A stretch of DNA of 64,000 nucleotides from Branchinecta lynchi (taxonomy: Eukaryota > Arthropoda > Branchiopoda > Anostraca > Branchinectidae). This document shows positions 1-12,109 of this stretch, in pieces (the stretch's first letter is position 1; the number at the start of each line of letters is the position of its first letter). Position numbers and translations under genes: made by a program. The notes under the pieces are model-generated. The model did not search any database, was not told the origin of the DNA, and was given only the letters and a program-made list of their open reading frames with translations. The stretch spans positions 21,849,464 to 21,913,463 of the forward strand of contig JAKZAP010000007.1 of assembly GCA_023053575.1 (NCBI GenBank), given 5' to 3'.

Positions 1-408
1 CTGCCCCAAAATTTCTGGATCCGATAAATTCATTTCCCCCTTAAGACAATGCTGCATTTTTGTGGTTGCCAAAAACAAGCAACCCTCGCGACAGTATTGG
101 GTTTCTCGCCTTTCTAAAATTAACCCATCCTTTCTCGTTGTTTCCCAGGAACTTCTCTTGAAATGCGATCCTTTAAGGAAGATAAGAAAAAAGCCAGAAA
201 ATGTCCCGGTGCTCCCCGACTTGTCGCAAGAAAGGTGTCAATCTTTCGTGACAAAGCGACGGAAATACTTGTAAAAATCGGAAGCAGATAAGAGCTTGAT
301 CGCGCAGTGCTCCGGTGGAAGTCACAACAAGCATTTTGCCGCTTAGAAAACCCGAATAGATGTTGGTCTACTTTTAGGTCCTTCCTTGTTTTGCCTCGTG
401 ATTTTGTA

Positions 409-475
409 TGAATGAATGAATTTTATTTACAGCCCGCCAAACAACAAAAGAGGAATGGGCGGAGTAAATAAACAA
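409..475 (-). repeat. Retroelement 3' tail, (ATTC)n
   Basis: Read on the minus strand, an AT-rich segment containing a GGCGGGCTGTAAATAAA-like block ends in three copies of ATTC. Similar GGCGGGT...AAATAAATTACTTAC ends occur on the plus strand near 1400, 23200 and 41200. This looks like the 3' terminus of a LINE or LINE-mobilised SINE. The rest of 1-815 shows no recognisable gene or repeat boundary. Confidence 0.4.
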
Positions 476-815
476 CGAGAAAAAAAATACTAACAAGAAA
501 TTCGTATTAACATATATCAAAACACGAAAATTCGAACATTTAGCAAACGGCACAGTAGATCAAATATGTAGCCTACATACACATTCAGAAAGACCGCTTA
601 GAGCTTTTGAGCGACCATGATCTTCAAGCTCGGGCAGCTGAGTTAAAAAATTGCGTAGTTTATACTCATTCTCCAGGTATGTATTTCTGGTGTAAAGAGG
701 GAGTCGGAGGAGAAACTTCAGGTACTTGAAGAAAGCTGATCTAATCTTGCTCTATAAAGCTGATGTATGATTGTAAAAAATTTGTTTGTTTGCAATTCAA
801 GCCGAAGGTCTCTGG

Positions 816-1001
816 TTCATATCCAGAGATGGGAAAATCTGAATCCGGATTCGAATTCAAATACAGGATTCGTCCTTTTGGCCGGATTCGAATCTTCTGC
901 TTGTTGGGCTGGACTCTGATTCGGACTCGGATTCCAAACTCTGAATCTTGGATTGGCCTCGAATCCTATCATGATCAGATTCCCCCATCTCTGTTCATAT
1001 C
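816..1001. mobile_element. hAT-type MITE with 8-bp target duplication
   Basis: A 170-bp element (824-993) begins CAGAGATGGG and ends with the inverted copy CCCATCTCTG. It is flanked by perfect 8-bp direct repeats TTCATATC at 816-823 and 994-1001. CAGNG-type termini with an 8-bp target duplication are the signature of the hAT superfamily. The interior is a degenerate GGATTCGAAT-type palindromic sequence with no coding capacity, so this is a non-autonomous copy. The intact duplication suggests a fairly recent insertion. Confidence 0.85.
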
Positions 1002-1215
1002 CCTCCCGACGAGCAGTATGTATGGGAGAATGATTAGAGGCCCTGGGGCCATAAGTACCCCAACATATTATAGAATTTCCAACAAGTGCTTCCACTTTCT
1101 TTGTTTGAAAATCAGGATACACTCCAAATAAGTCGGAGCCTATTTTAAAGAAAAAAATCGTTAAACAGCGTTGTTGTCTTACACAACAGTTTTAGAGTTA
1201 GCTTTGTTACACTTG

Positions 1216-1412
1216 GATGTTTCCTCATCGCTTTCAAAAATCATGAACAGGGCCAACCAGCGCACGACGTCGTCCACTGCTTCCTGACCGAAGATTGAAA
1301 ATTAAGTGTCTTTTTCTGTGTGTTTATGTGTTTTGTATATTTCTTTATTTTCTTCATTTACTCCGCCTTTTCAAAATGGCGGGTCATAAATAAATTACTT
1401 ACTTACTTACTG
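1216..1412 (+). repeat. Retroelement 3' end with (TTAC)n tail, family R1
   Basis: This block includes CCAACCAGCGCACGACG, then GAAGATTGAAAATTAAG, then ATGGCGGGTCATAAATAAA and a (TTAC)n tail. It recurs at 41003-41210 and, truncated, at 36913-37015. A shared 3' end with a short tandem tail is typical of a LINE or SINE family. Between 1002 and 1215 nothing is recognisable. Confidence 0.6.
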
Positions 1413-1494
1413 ACAAAACTATTTTTAATGGCTGGGAAGGCCAGCCGAACTCGATCTGCTACAGGGATTTCGGATCCGAATGCCCAGTCTCGGG

Positions 1495-1622
1495 GACTGG
1501 AACAATGTCCACGGTTCAAAATGCCCATGATTCAAATGTCCATGTTTAAAAATGCCCACTATTCGAAATGCCAACCGCTCAAAATGGCCGCGGTTCGAAA
1601 TACCCACATATAACAATGCCCA
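1495..1622. repeat. Minisatellite of TTCAAAATGCCCA-like units
   Basis: About eight degenerate units of 14-17 bp with the core TTCRAAATGCCCA are tandemly arranged. The open frames crossing it are repeat translations, not genes. Confidence 0.6.
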
Positions 1623-1699
1623 CCCAAAGAGGCCAAGATCAACCTCAGATTAATGTAAGGTCTTATCCAATTACGAAGGACAAAGAGGCACGATCTGCT

Positions 1700-1882
1700 A
1701 GGCTAATCGTAACCGCAAGCCGCCTTCTTTTTTATTTGTTTTTCTCAAACTTTGTTGAGTATTTGATTGTGCAAGTGTTGGGCCACGTTTAATGTATTTT
1801 TTGGCCGTGTTGTATTCTTATTTCTTTGTTATACTCGCCCGCTTTGGCAGTCAGAAATAAAAGAAATGAAATGAAATGAAAA
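1700..1882 (+). repeat. Retroelement 3' end with (GAAAT)n tail
   Basis: A T-rich stretch ends in CGCTTTGGCAGTCAGAAATAAA followed by tandem GAAAT units. Its architecture matches the other retroelement 3' ends in the window, but no coding part is attached. The following 1883-2560 holds no recognisable gene. Confidence 0.4.
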
Positions 1883-2559
1883 ATACCGTTCAAAATTTCC
1901 TGATTTCCCCCAAAACCTTCAAGCGTTCCCAGATTCCCCCAAAACGTTAGCCCCGGCCTTACATCATTACGTTACCACGAGACATACCGTTCAATTATTA
2001 TGATCCCTATTTGCTCCGACGAGAAGGGAGGGGGGATCCTAATGAACCAAACCAGAGATGGCGGGGATATCAAATAACAAACGCATTACTTGATGCCATT
2101 ACGCCAATGCTCTTCTTCCTTTCAAGTTGCCTAGACGACGCTTTTGGAAGCTAACGGGGATTGACATGCCCTGCACCAATGTGTCGGATCCCATCGTTGG
2201 GAATTATTTTGACCGTCAGGAAAGAATAGGAACATCTCTTAAACAGATCGTCGACTCTAAAGCCTAAATAATTTCTCGTGTGTGCTAACCTAAATTAGGC
2301 TCTTCACGAACGGGGTTATCTAAAAAGGGTTATCTCGAGTTATCTCAGTTATTAATTACTCAACTCTACGTTACTCCTTACGTACTTTAACCAACAAGAC
2401 CAAAGGTTTCGATGGGATCCCAAATCTCATGTTTGATCCCGACTTCGCCGGTCTTCGCCAGACTCCTTGAAAATTTGTACTATTAAAATTCAGAAACAGA
2501 TTAAGACCAATGGCTATAATCTGAAAAAAAAAAGTTCAGATATGGATTGAATGTTTGTG

Positions 2560-3459
2560 TTTACCCCTATATGGATTCTAGGCGAACTACTTGTCCGTTA
2601 AAAAAAGCTCAAAAATAAATTCAGCATATCTCCTTCCTTGCTCTATAATGAACCTCTAATCAACTTCAGATAAAACTTTTGGCGAAAATTCAGGCTTTGG
2701 CCGGATTCCGGGCGAACTATTGGTTCGGCGAGAACATGATTTACATATATGAGGCAACGGAGGCATGCCTCATATGTATATGCCTCGATATATCACTATA
2801 TCGAACCTCTCATCAACTTCAGAAAAAACATTTACTAATAACAAATTTTCCGATTTCAGCCGGATTCCGGGCGAACTATAGGCGTATTCTCGCCGTTCCC
2901 CGAGGACTTCACTTGAGTATTCCCCGCGTTTTTGTTTGTCCCGGGGACTGACTCCCCATATTCTCACGAGTCCACATGGACGAGGAATGCTCCGATTATC
3001 ATCACCATCATCAAAAAGGACTCCCTTTGAGATTCGGAGGGGAATCAGTTTTTGCTTGTGTTGGTGCAATGTAAAATTAAATAAAAACAATCAGAATAAA
3101 CAAGACCAAAAATAAAGTGGATCCAGACTAATTTCGTCAGCTGCATGTTTTTTTTTTCGAAAAAAAAAATCCATTTTGGAAGCATTCCCTGTGTTCTCGC
3201 TGTTTCTGTATGCGGAGTCCGCGTGGAGTGACTCCCTCTATTCTCGCTGTTCCCTTCGATTCCCCGAGGAGTGCCTTATGTGTCTGGGTAGAAAATAATT
3301 GTAATAAAATGATTCAGCATGTCTTCTTACCCTTGAATCGAACATCTAATCAAGTTGTCCGGCGAAACAATGATGTTTCATTACGTGTTTAGCATGTCTC
3401 ATCACTTGTCCGGCGAATCAATAATGTTTCATTACGTGTTTAGCATGTCTCCTTACCCC
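2560..3459 (+). repeat. Dispersed ~130-bp repeat family R2 (CCGGATTCCGGGCGAACTA)
   Basis: Several degenerate copies share the order: TAATCAACTTCAG, then GCCGGATTCCGGGCGAACTA, then CGGCGAGAAC, then GCATGTCTCCTTACCCCTA. Copies are also seen at 5281-5375, and in inverted orientation as a near-tandem array at 7860-8490 and at 37080-37350. There is no coding potential. The family is older than the 1.8-kb element at 3470-5280, which is inserted in it. Confidence 0.6.
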
Positions 3460-5288
3460 TAGATTTAACTAAGCATGGGCCCTGTTCTGTTCTGCTCTGT
3501 TTTGGGGGTACCTGTTTTCTATTCTGCTTTTGCAAAAAAAACAGAAACAGCGGGAACTGTTTCTGTTATTTGAGCAGGAAGTCCACGGACAATCGTAAAA
3601 TAGTCGGGGCGTTACGACAGACTACGATTCCTTGTCGTCTCCACTTGTTCTGGATCGTATCATATTTGTTTGATAGCACGCGGAATATTCATGGCAATAG
3701 ACTCAGGGGACTGGGGGCAATCAGCAGACTGTATTTTGGGTTATATCAAACTAAATGAGTGTTCAGGTCATTCAGTTCAATCTGTCAGACCAATGTGAAC
3801 TTTTGTATGGATTTTTTACATCAAGTTTCCCAAGATTACTATAGAAATTTTTCGAAAAGGGTAGGTCAAAAGTGTCTTTTCTCAGGCTCGTATCCAGGAA
3901 TTTACTTCCGGAGGGGGGGGGGGGGGGGGTTGCCTGCTGGTCTGACAAAATACACACACATCAGAGGGAAAAGCCTATACAAATTATTATTTTTGAATGT
4001 TTCGGGCAAGGGGGGTTCCAACCCCCTACCCCCCCCCCCTGGATACGGCCTTGTCTCTTCTACCTACGTCTAATTTTTTCCTTTTTCTCTTCGAAATAAT
4101 AAGTGATGTAATTTTTCGGTCATCCCACACCGAAAAGAACACTACATTTTTATTTTGGCATGACTCCAGTCTGAATCTTGAGTTTGAAATAAAATGTTTG
4201 AAATGGAATTTATAATCTTTCCAAATTACACAGTTATCCCGGAATCTGTAATTAATATATTAATAGTTTATACCATTTTCAGGTAACCAAGTTTCGATTT
4301 AGTCTTCCCTGTCTTTGAATCAAATAATCATCAGTGGGGTTATATCCACGTCCAGGGGGCATTAAGGCGAAAAGACCGGTAACTACAACGCAGCTTAAAT
4401 TCACACATTTTCGGCCACTAATCGTAGCCTAGTAAAAAAAAACAAAATCAGAACGTCTCATGCTCCATCAGCATATACCAGTAGGCTTGTTGTGTAGTAC
4501 CAATAAAAATCAAATACAGTCCTTCCCCATGTAAAATACCCCCCCCCCCCCCCCCCGATTGGAACCACTGCCCGCAGCTGCAGTTTTAGAGATGCCTCGA
4601 GTTTGAGTGCAAAATAGTTTTCTTCACGAAGCTGCTGTATTACAATTTTGTTTCTGGGAACTTCAACATGCCGGGAGATCAACCAGTTTTCTAAATTATT
4701 ATCAGGAACCCAATGTTTCTTCAGCCCAAGATGACTGCAAATTATGTTTGACAATGCAAAAAGGATACATCAGCTGCATTATATTAGTATTTCGGCCCTT
4801 CTTGGCGAGGGTCTTCTTCAGGCCCATGGTACATGATGTACGGGAACCCCCCTCCCCACTGCAACCGTCTTGCCCAGTGAATCGGCCTTTTCGGTCTGTT
4901 TGTACTTGGTCGAAAGCAATGCACTCGCATAGCGTAGAAGACGCTCGAGAAAATAACATTGTAAATGTAGTATCAGTATCATTTTTACTTCACCTGTAAT
5001 TGTTTCGCTAGTAACAACCTTGCTTAGAACTGAGACGAGGAACTTAATTCGCTTGAAACAAACACGCAACTCAGTTTGTTACAGGAAGTGCGGGAAAAAC
5101 AGAAAATAGCTGTTTAAACAGCTGTTTTTCAACAAAACAGCTGTTTTCTGTTTTTAAAGAAAACAGAAGAGGTTAACTGTTTCCTACGACACCTTTTTCT
5201 GTTTCTGTTCTGTTCTCAAAATTCCCTGTTTTCTGTTCTTCTGTTTTTCAAAAAAAGAACAGAACAGTGCCCATGCTTTAGATTGAAC
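3460..5288. mobile_element. 1.8-kb inverted-repeat element nested in R2
   Basis: The left end (TAAGCATGGGCCCTGTTCTG, from 3470) and right end (GAACAGTGCCCATGCTTTA, to 5280) are inverted copies. Both lead into CTGTTTT-rich subterminal sequence. Flanks TAGATTTAAC (3460-3469) and TAGATTGAAC (5279-5288) look like a target duplication with one mismatch. The sequence outside both ends is the R2 repeat, which reads continuously if the element is removed. The interior holds long G and C runs (about 3907, 4030, 4541) and a hammerhead-like module, but no transposase is evident. Confidence 0.65.
4703..4821 (-). repeat. Copy of the hammerhead-like module (family H)
   Basis: On the minus strand the order is CTGAAGA (4815-4821), a short hairpin (ACCCTCGCCAAGAAGGGC), GAAA (4790-4793), AGCTGATGTATCC, then a sequence ending CAGTCATCTTGGGCTGAAG. 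The same order occurs near 12800, 27950 and 59280. The CTGANGA-hairpin-GAAA arrangement resembles the conserved core of hammerhead ribozymes, which occur in Penelope-like elements and retrozymes. Activity is inferred only. Confidence 0.45.
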
Positions 5289-6281
5289 CTCACAAACTTT
5301 CAGGCTTTAGCCGGATTCCAGGTGAACCACTTGTCCGGCGAGAACTAGTTCGGATTCAGCATGTCTCCTTACCCCTAAATTATTGTTACTAAATTATAAA
5401 CTATCATTAGCTTTTAAAAATATTTTGTTCGTCCAATAATTTGAATCCATATCCTTAAACTACAGAGATCAACTTCGAACTTGGCCTGTACTTTGACCTA
5501 AAGCAACCTCGTGCCAAGTTTGAACAAAATATCTCAACTCGTTCGAGAGTTATCGTGCTAACAGACGGACAGACGGACAGCTTTTGCGATGTCATAGGTA
5601 TCCTGCACTCAGGCGCGTCGCTAGTCAGAACAAGGGGGGGGGGAGGTGGCAGGGTTTCAGCTTTTCGTTCATATGTGATAATAAAACTCGTGATAACTGC
5701 AACCGTTGAAGACTGAAGATTAGAAACCTAGTCGTATCTCCGAGCTAAGATGCGGTTTGAAAGGCTTGGGCATGGGAGGTGACTATCTTAAATTATACGA
5801 CTGGCAGATGTCCGGAAAGCCCAAGAGTCATGCCAGTTAGAAACAATAGCCAAGAAGCACAGCACCATATCCGCGAAACTGTATATCAGACAAAATGAAC
5901 ATGAGCGCCGCAGGCTTTTTTCGTGACTTTTTCCGGGCAAAACTCCACTTCCCCGCAACAAAATCTATATAGCTTTTAATGCGGCCCAAGCCCCGAAATT
6001 CCAAGCCTAAAATCCGAATGAAACGACGCGACTTTCCAGTAAATAGTGCCTACTATGAAAGCCGTAGGCAAAGTCTGTGGAATCCTGTATGATCAGAACG
6101 CCTTTACGGATTCCAAATGAAGGTAAGGGCCACTTAGCAGGATCTGCCCGTCTGTCTTTATTCACGACGAATCCAGAAAAATGCGAGACATTTAGCTGGA
6201 AGCTGGATGATGTGCATTCAATTTGAGCCTTTCCAAAAAAGAAGTACTGACTCGTTCTGAATTTAGTGTTAAAACACAAAA

Positions 6282-6932
6282 CACTTCCAGATGTGCTAGG
6301 ATGATGAAACTTGGCTTGGACTTTAGAGACTTGACAAGATTGGCTTAGAAATTGTCACTTCTCAGATCCAACCATCCCTTAAAGTATTAATCCTAACCAC
6401 AAAGTACATAAAATACTTTTAACCAAAATATACATTTTCATGGCCCTTGAGCCCATGATCGTTTTAGCCTTAAGGGTTTTGCTCAAAACTGAATTTTTAG
6501 CACCCTTAAAATGCGTATCTTAACCGAAAAGTAAAAAAAAATACTTTTGACCAAACGATATATATTCATGGTCTACAAGGGCCCATGATCATCTGTCTCA
6601 AGGGTTTTGCTTACAAGTTAATTCCTTAAAGTACAAACTATAATTTTCAGCAAAATATACATTTTCATGATCCCGATGCGCTTCAAGAATGTTCGTTACA
6701 GATGAATCTCTAGTGCCCTTAAAGTGCCCATCATCATAGCCAAATGCAAAAATAAAATAGTTTTTACGAACGATACATGTTCGTGCTTTCCAATGAAGCA
6801 TGATCATTGTTATCTGAAGGGTTCTGGTTACAAATCATCACAGCAAAACCACGAATCGACAAACTCCTACTTTCATCCTTTGACCCAGTCTTGCAAGTGC
6901 CATATGAGCTTCCAGCTCTTGTTGAAGACTGT
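6282..6932 (+). repeat. Short member of G-rich repeat family (family G)
   Basis: It starts with CACTTCCAGATGTGCTAGGATGATGAAACTTGG and ends with CAAGTGCCATATGAGCTTCCAGCTCTTGTT, the same ends as the long arrays at 42.5, 46.6 and 50.0 kb. The interior is a different AT-rich repeat (GCCCATGATC, CTCAAGGGTTTTGCT, recurring). The same version occurs at 15655-16172 and at the end of the array at 44400-44725. The preceding 5380-6281 shows a minus-strand relic of an ACAGACGGACAG-containing repeat near 5480-5610 and no gene. Confidence 0.6.
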
Positions 6933-7599
6933 GTGTCTATGTCAAAACTCGGATTTGGGCAGTTCTTAATTGATTGATCAAGCGGTTTATAGTACCGATA
7001 GTGGGTTACCTTTACATTTGAATCGGTCTGTCGCCTTGGTCGACAGATAAACGACTGAAGGAATCTGATGAAAACTTGAAAATGAATATGCATTCTGTTA
7101 TGTTTTCACTGGGTTTCCGGAGTTTCGATCAAGAGACAAGAAGAGACAGAAAATTGGTATTTTTTCTCTTTTTTCCTAGGAGTGGCTAGGTCGTCCGGGT
7201 TCCCCGGAATCGGTCGAAAATTTGTCAGTTTTAAGAAATATCTTTGCCAAGCTGTTTATTTTGGTGTAGATGTAAGAAGACTACTTCAAGATCACGTTTT
7301 AATAAAAACAGAAAATTTTTTAAGGAACCGAGTCCTCTAATAAAACGTATAAAGGGGTGTATTTTTGCCGAAGTATATACAGATAAAGAACATGTTGGAT
7401 CAGAATTTCCTGCGAGTTTTCGATGAGCCATGGTATTCTCGTCCTAATCTAGGCTATACTGGAAATTAAAGAAACAAAGGAATTAGCTAGCACATCGGAT
7501 TACGCGGTTGGTTAGTTATAAAATTTATATATTATTTAATAATATACGTACTTTACGGGACCTAAGGAAAACTGGAAATCTATAAGACCTGAAAATGTG

Positions 7600-7800
7600 G
7601 ACCAATAAGTCCGATAAATATTCCCCTTTGGGATCCTATCGAAACCTTTGGTCTTTTTGGGATCCCAAACGTAAGTGACATACCTATGACATCGCAAAAG
7701 TTGTCTGTCTGTCCGTCCGTCCCTCTGTCCGTCTGTGCGCACTACAACTCTCGAAGGGAGTGAGATATTTTGATGAAACTTGGTGTGAGGATTCTTTGGG
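7600..7800. repeat. Dispersed repeat with GGATCCYATCGAAACCTTTGGTC and a GTCYGTCC run
   Basis: The motif around 7630 recurs near 2420 (inverted), 23325, 37730 and 52200. It is followed by GACATACCTATGACATCGCAAAAG and a GTCTGTCCGTCC microsatellite, which also occur inverted near 5560-5600. There is no coding content. The stretch 6933-7599 has no recognisable gene. Confidence 0.4.
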
Positions 7801-7859
7801 CTATAGCCTACATTTAGGGGTGGGGGACGGGGTTTAAATTAAGGGGAAAATTAAATATT

Positions 7860-8490
7860 TTTTAAACAGATAATGTGATAGTCGATTATAGAGTAAGAAG
7901 ACTTGCTGAACACGATTTTGAAAATCATTTTGTCATCGGACAAGTAGTTCACCCGGAATCCGGCCAAAACCGGAAAGTTTGCTAAAAGTAAAAGTTTTAT
8001 TTGAAGTTGATTAGATGTTCGATTTAGGGGTAAGAAGCCGTGCTGAGCGCGATCTTGAAAACCATTTTTTCTGCCCGACAAGTAGTTAGCCCGGAATCCG
8101 GCGAAAACCGGAAAGTCTGTTAAAAGTAAAAGTTTTATTTGGAGTTGATTAGATGATCAATTTAGGGGTAAGAAGACATGCTGAACACTTATGTGAAAAT
8201 AATGTTCTACCCGGAAGTAGTTCGCCCGGAAAAAGTCCGTTAAAATTTTATTTGTAGTTGGTTAGATATCAGATTTAAGGGTAAGAAGAGATGCTGAATC
8301 GGTGTATGACAATCATTTCTAGTTCAACCGGAATCCGGCTGGAGCCCGAAAATTTGTTGCAAGTTAAATTTTTATTTGAAGTTGATTAGATGTTCAATAT
8401 TAGGGAAAGAGGATGCGCTGAGTTCGTTTTTGAGCTTCCTTTTTTCGCCGGACAAGTAGTTCCCGAATTCGGCCGAAACCGGAAAACCGG
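7860..8490 (-). repeat. Near-tandem array of R2 units
   Basis: About five copies of the R2 unit, roughly 125-130 bp each, are recognisable by repeated GACAAGTAGTTC, CCGGAATCCGG, AAAAGTTTTATTTG and GTTGATTAGATG blocks. They are in opposite orientation to the copies at 2.6-3.4 kb. Confidence 0.6.
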
Positions 8491-8555
8491 TTTGATCCTA
8501 TCTGAGTGATCCTATCTTGATCACTTTTCCATTTATCTGTGAAAATACGCGACTA

Positions 8556-8800
8556 CCCATGATATGATATGATATGATGATAAGATACATATTTACATAA
8601 AAAGCCCGAGGGCCATGGCAAAACAATAAAAAAAAAACACAACAACAGAAATTTTTGCCAAATCCCAACTAGGCCTGAGTATACCTTTCTCGATCCTTGA
8701 TCGAAAGCTTAAGGAATAAAATAGTCAGCCCTCATACTTATCACCCACGCTAACTCCTCCCGATCCAATTCTCCTTTAAAATAAATACTTTCTTTCCCCC
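8556..8800 (-). repeat. LINE-like 3' end with (CATAT)n tail
   Basis: On the minus strand the segment runs through CCATGGCCCTCGGGCTTTTT and ends in tandem CATAT repeats near 8556-8580. The architecture matches a non-LTR retrotransposon 3' terminus. No intact coding part is seen. The stretch 8801-9080 has no recognisable feature. Confidence 0.4.
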
Positions 8801-9080
8801 CACATCTCTTTAGCATCTCTGTAGAACCTCAACGAACTAGACTTACTAACATGGAGTTCATCTAAATATTAGTCGAGTTTCGTATGTAATATCTAATATC
8901 GTTCAATATTCCGTCTTCAGTAACGTGTAATATCGTTCAATATTTACAACGTCTCATATTTGATTCCGCAGCCATGAAATTCGACCAAGATCGGAGGAGA
9001 GGCCAAAAATGTCACGTTTGTTCTCTTGTTTAAATTTAGCGGTTCAGTTCTGGAGCCGTTCTTGTCGGGACGCTGTCCAT

Positions 9081-9466
9081 AGTTACGTTTTTGCAGATAG
9101 CATTCTATCTGATACCATGGTATCTGATACCACGGTCTAAAGTCGTTTTTGCAGTTATCGTGGTATCTGATACTACGGTCAAAAGGCGTTTTTGCAGTTA
9201 TCGTGGTATCTGGGCGGTTGTCGTGGTATTTGATAATCAGATATCACGGTCCGACCGTCCGAGTGTATCTGAAAAAGTCATCTCACTTTCATCAACATTT
9301 GTCAAATTGGTGGGAAAGAAGTTTGGCAGTCAGTGCCGTGACTATTGTCGCAATTGTCGTTTAGGCAGAGCAACCGTATATCAGATACCACGGTAACTGC
9401 AAAAACAACTAATTGCAGATCCAGTTGCCGTGGTAAAAGATACCATGGTATCTGCAAAAACGCAAC
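9081..9466. mobile_element. Palindromic MITE, family M (GTTGCGTTTTTGCAGATACC)
   Basis: Terminal inverted repeats AGTTACGTTTTTGCAGATA and TATCTGCAAAAACGCAACT bracket tandem ATACCACGGT palindromes. Relatives lie at 37867-38086, 49405-49709, 49779-50045 and 52567-52974. The element has no coding capacity. The flanking triplet CAT is present on both sides here and at 49405-49709. Confidence 0.7.
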
Positions 9467-9668
9467 TCATGTTCTCAACATCTCTTCTAGGGCCTATTAC
9501 GGAAATATCGAAAATCCCTTAAAAGAACAAAAAGAAAAAGAAAAATATGCTGGCTTTTAGTTCCCTTGCACTGTTTACTATTTATGTTCCAATGACTTTA
9601 ATTATTTTTGCATTAAACAAATTATCCACGGCTTCGTCTGTTTCAAGACTTTTCCCAGCCCCGCTGAG

Positions 9669-9970
9669 ATTTTTATTTATTTATTTATTTATTTAACTTC
9701 ATAATCCACCTTTACGATATCACAAAAAAAGAAGAAAAAACAAGAAAAATAAACAAACAAACAAAAGGGAAGACACGAACGCTCTCATCACAAAATTCAG
9801 TTAAACGCAAACCTCCATCGAATACAGACTTATTCAATGCGACCCAAGCGGGAATCGAGATTTGTAGCCAAATCGAGCATATCGCGGCAAGTAAGTGGTT
9901 ATCACTAGCAATCAACCGCCTCCTGAGAGATTTCCGGGAATTCACCCGAATTTCCAGGAGATCTGACACT
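9669..9970 (-). repeat. Minus-strand retroelement 3' end with (TAAA)n tail
   Basis: A tract of TTTA units (about 9669-9693) is the tail of a minus-strand sequence that includes an open stretch of about 85 codons (9712-9969). That reading frame resembles no domain I can name, so it is not called as a gene. The stretch 9971-10323 holds nothing recognisable. Confidence 0.3.
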
Positions 9971-10323
9971 TGGAAATCGTTTCAACAAAATTCAACACGT
10001 TTCAATCAAACATTTCCGTAGCACTGCTGAAAGGAGGAATACCATGTAGAAACCGGAAAGAATTAGTGTAGCTTATTTTCAGATCAGAATTTTAAATATA
10101 CTTTTTATATATACCGTTTTTCTGACGAATAAACTTATAAATACTCTATATGATTAAGTCCAAATCACGTCAGTGATCCTCAGGAAGAAGGAGTAAGCGT
10201 GTCCGTACGACTCAAACTCAACGACTGAAATCCTGTGTCAATCAATCACCGCCATCTTTGGGCGCAGCTTTGACACCACTTCTGCCTTCTTCCGCTAGCT
10301 ACCCGGAGAGGCCGGAGATAGCG

Positions 10324-10767
10324 TTAAAGGACCGCTCGTACTGCATAGTGCTTCTGCTGAGATGTTCTGAGATAGTTAACCACTTTATTTGCCGACAGAA
10401 AGGCTTCGGCTGTTTTTAGCCGCTTTCCATGCCCCTTACCTCGGATAAAAATCTTGGCAAAATGTGACCGGTCTTCGGACGGGAACAGCTCCTCGAAGAT
10501 GATTGGGCGCCAGATACGTCACTTAAAGAGAAGAAATCGTGGCAATCTCGATAATCAGTGTGTTGCTAATAGAGGAGATAGGATATACTTACGAAGTGAA
10601 TAATCTTGGGAACGAGAGTGGATGGAAATACTACTGAACTGAATTAGTATCATAACTACGGCGTGTCCTTTAAGGGGGTAGAATATACAGTATGAATGTC
10701 GGGTCTTCGGGTTACTGGATGATTACGGAAGTAGGTTGCTTAGTAATTCAAGAAGACAGGTCCTTAA
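10324..10767. mobile_element. TTAA-flanked MITE, family P
   Basis: TTAA (10324-10327) followed by AGGACC, and AGGTCC followed by TTAA (10764-10767), bracket a sequence containing GTTCTGAGATAGTTAACCACTTT and the reverse of GCAACCTACTTCC. Related copies lie at 22271-22653, 25085-25452, 31194-31558 and 40691-40893. A TTAA target with short inverted termini is characteristic of piggyBac-like elements. No transposase is present. No gene is seen in 10768-12109, only a T-run near 11350 and C/G runs near 11770. Confidence 0.6.
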
Positions 10768-12109
10768 CAGAGGGCCTCAAAATATACTGTCTCTGATTCA
10801 AACCAACTCCTCTCTGTAAATTGTGATTCCTGCCACCTTTTCCTTCCAGGAAATTGTCATGAACAGAGAAAAATTGCACATAGGTTCACGTCCTTCGGGT
10901 TGCTACCTGCATGCGTCTATTCCTCTTGTTCGCCATACTGTATGCAGCTCGGCGACTCCGAGGCTCTTTACTTCCTTCCATGCGCATAATGAATCATTAG
11001 TGTAATCGTTCAGCACGTAATAAGTTCGTCTTTAAAGTATTCTGAATATTTCGTTTAAGTTTTAGTGGACTGCACAAAAATCCACTCTTGCGGCCGATCC
11101 CGCTGGTTTTCGGTTATCACCGTTTCTATGTTTCTCTGTCCATAACTCGTAAACCATGAATGGTATCAAGTTGCTATTTGGTACATTTGTTTGCATTTTG
11201 GGTCAAGATGTATCTTTCGGGGGTCCCGCCCAACCACACTCACTCGGTTCAGGGGCAATAGGGCTCAAACTGTCAGTGACGTAAGTTCATAACCTGAACA
11301 CAGTTAACCTTATGCCGACGAAATTCCATGTGCCAATCTAGGGTCTTAAATTTTTTTTTTTTTTTTTTTTCCGTCGAGTTATTCGAATTATTTTCCCGCG
11401 CGGTTTGGAATTGTTATCATAGTGACTACGCCCCTCAGAAGCCTAGCGCAATACTTTTCCGCGCGGCTTGGAATAGTGATCACGCGCTTCACTAGCCCCG
11501 CTCCTGGACCGCAATATGTGTTGTACGTTTGTGTTTTCTTTGTTAGATTAATGTATATCCAACAGACGACAGAATTTCGTGTACTTACGATCGTAGGGTC
11601 TGGAAGTGCCTTCTTATCTCCTCCCCCTCCCCCTCGGTTCAAGGACAACTGAGACCAGACTGAACCGTAATTCAATTTGTAGCTGAACAACCGTCTAGGT
11701 TAGGACGACGGCAACCTTTGTGCTGAGTTAATTGAACCTCAATACGGATCGACAGGGTCCCACATACCCCCCCCCCCTCTCATCTGGCAACCGGTAGGGG
11801 GGGGGGAGTATATGGAACCCTTCTCCTGGTTCATGGGCAACTGAGCCCACTTGTCCTAGAACCGGTAAGGATGAATTCGGATATTGATCCCATTTGATCA
11901 TACGCCCATCTCCTTGCCGCAACAGCGCGTAAAACATAGCATAATTCATTGCACAAAAAGCCTGAGCATGTTCAAACGCAGAAAGCGAAATCGCCAGTTT
12001 CGCTTTCTGTGTTTGGATGAGATATCCAAATCTGGCACCATGAAGGTAAGAATTGTTCTTAATTAAAAATAACAGTTTAAAGATCGCTGTTTGTGATTCA
12101 GTCGTTTTT

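Noticed and set aside
9712..9969. 85-codon minus-strand frame ahead of a TAAA-repeat tail, considered as a LINE ORF end
   Set aside because: The position suits a LINE but no reverse transcriptase or zinc-knuckle motif is visible, so it is only listed as a retroelement-like repeat.
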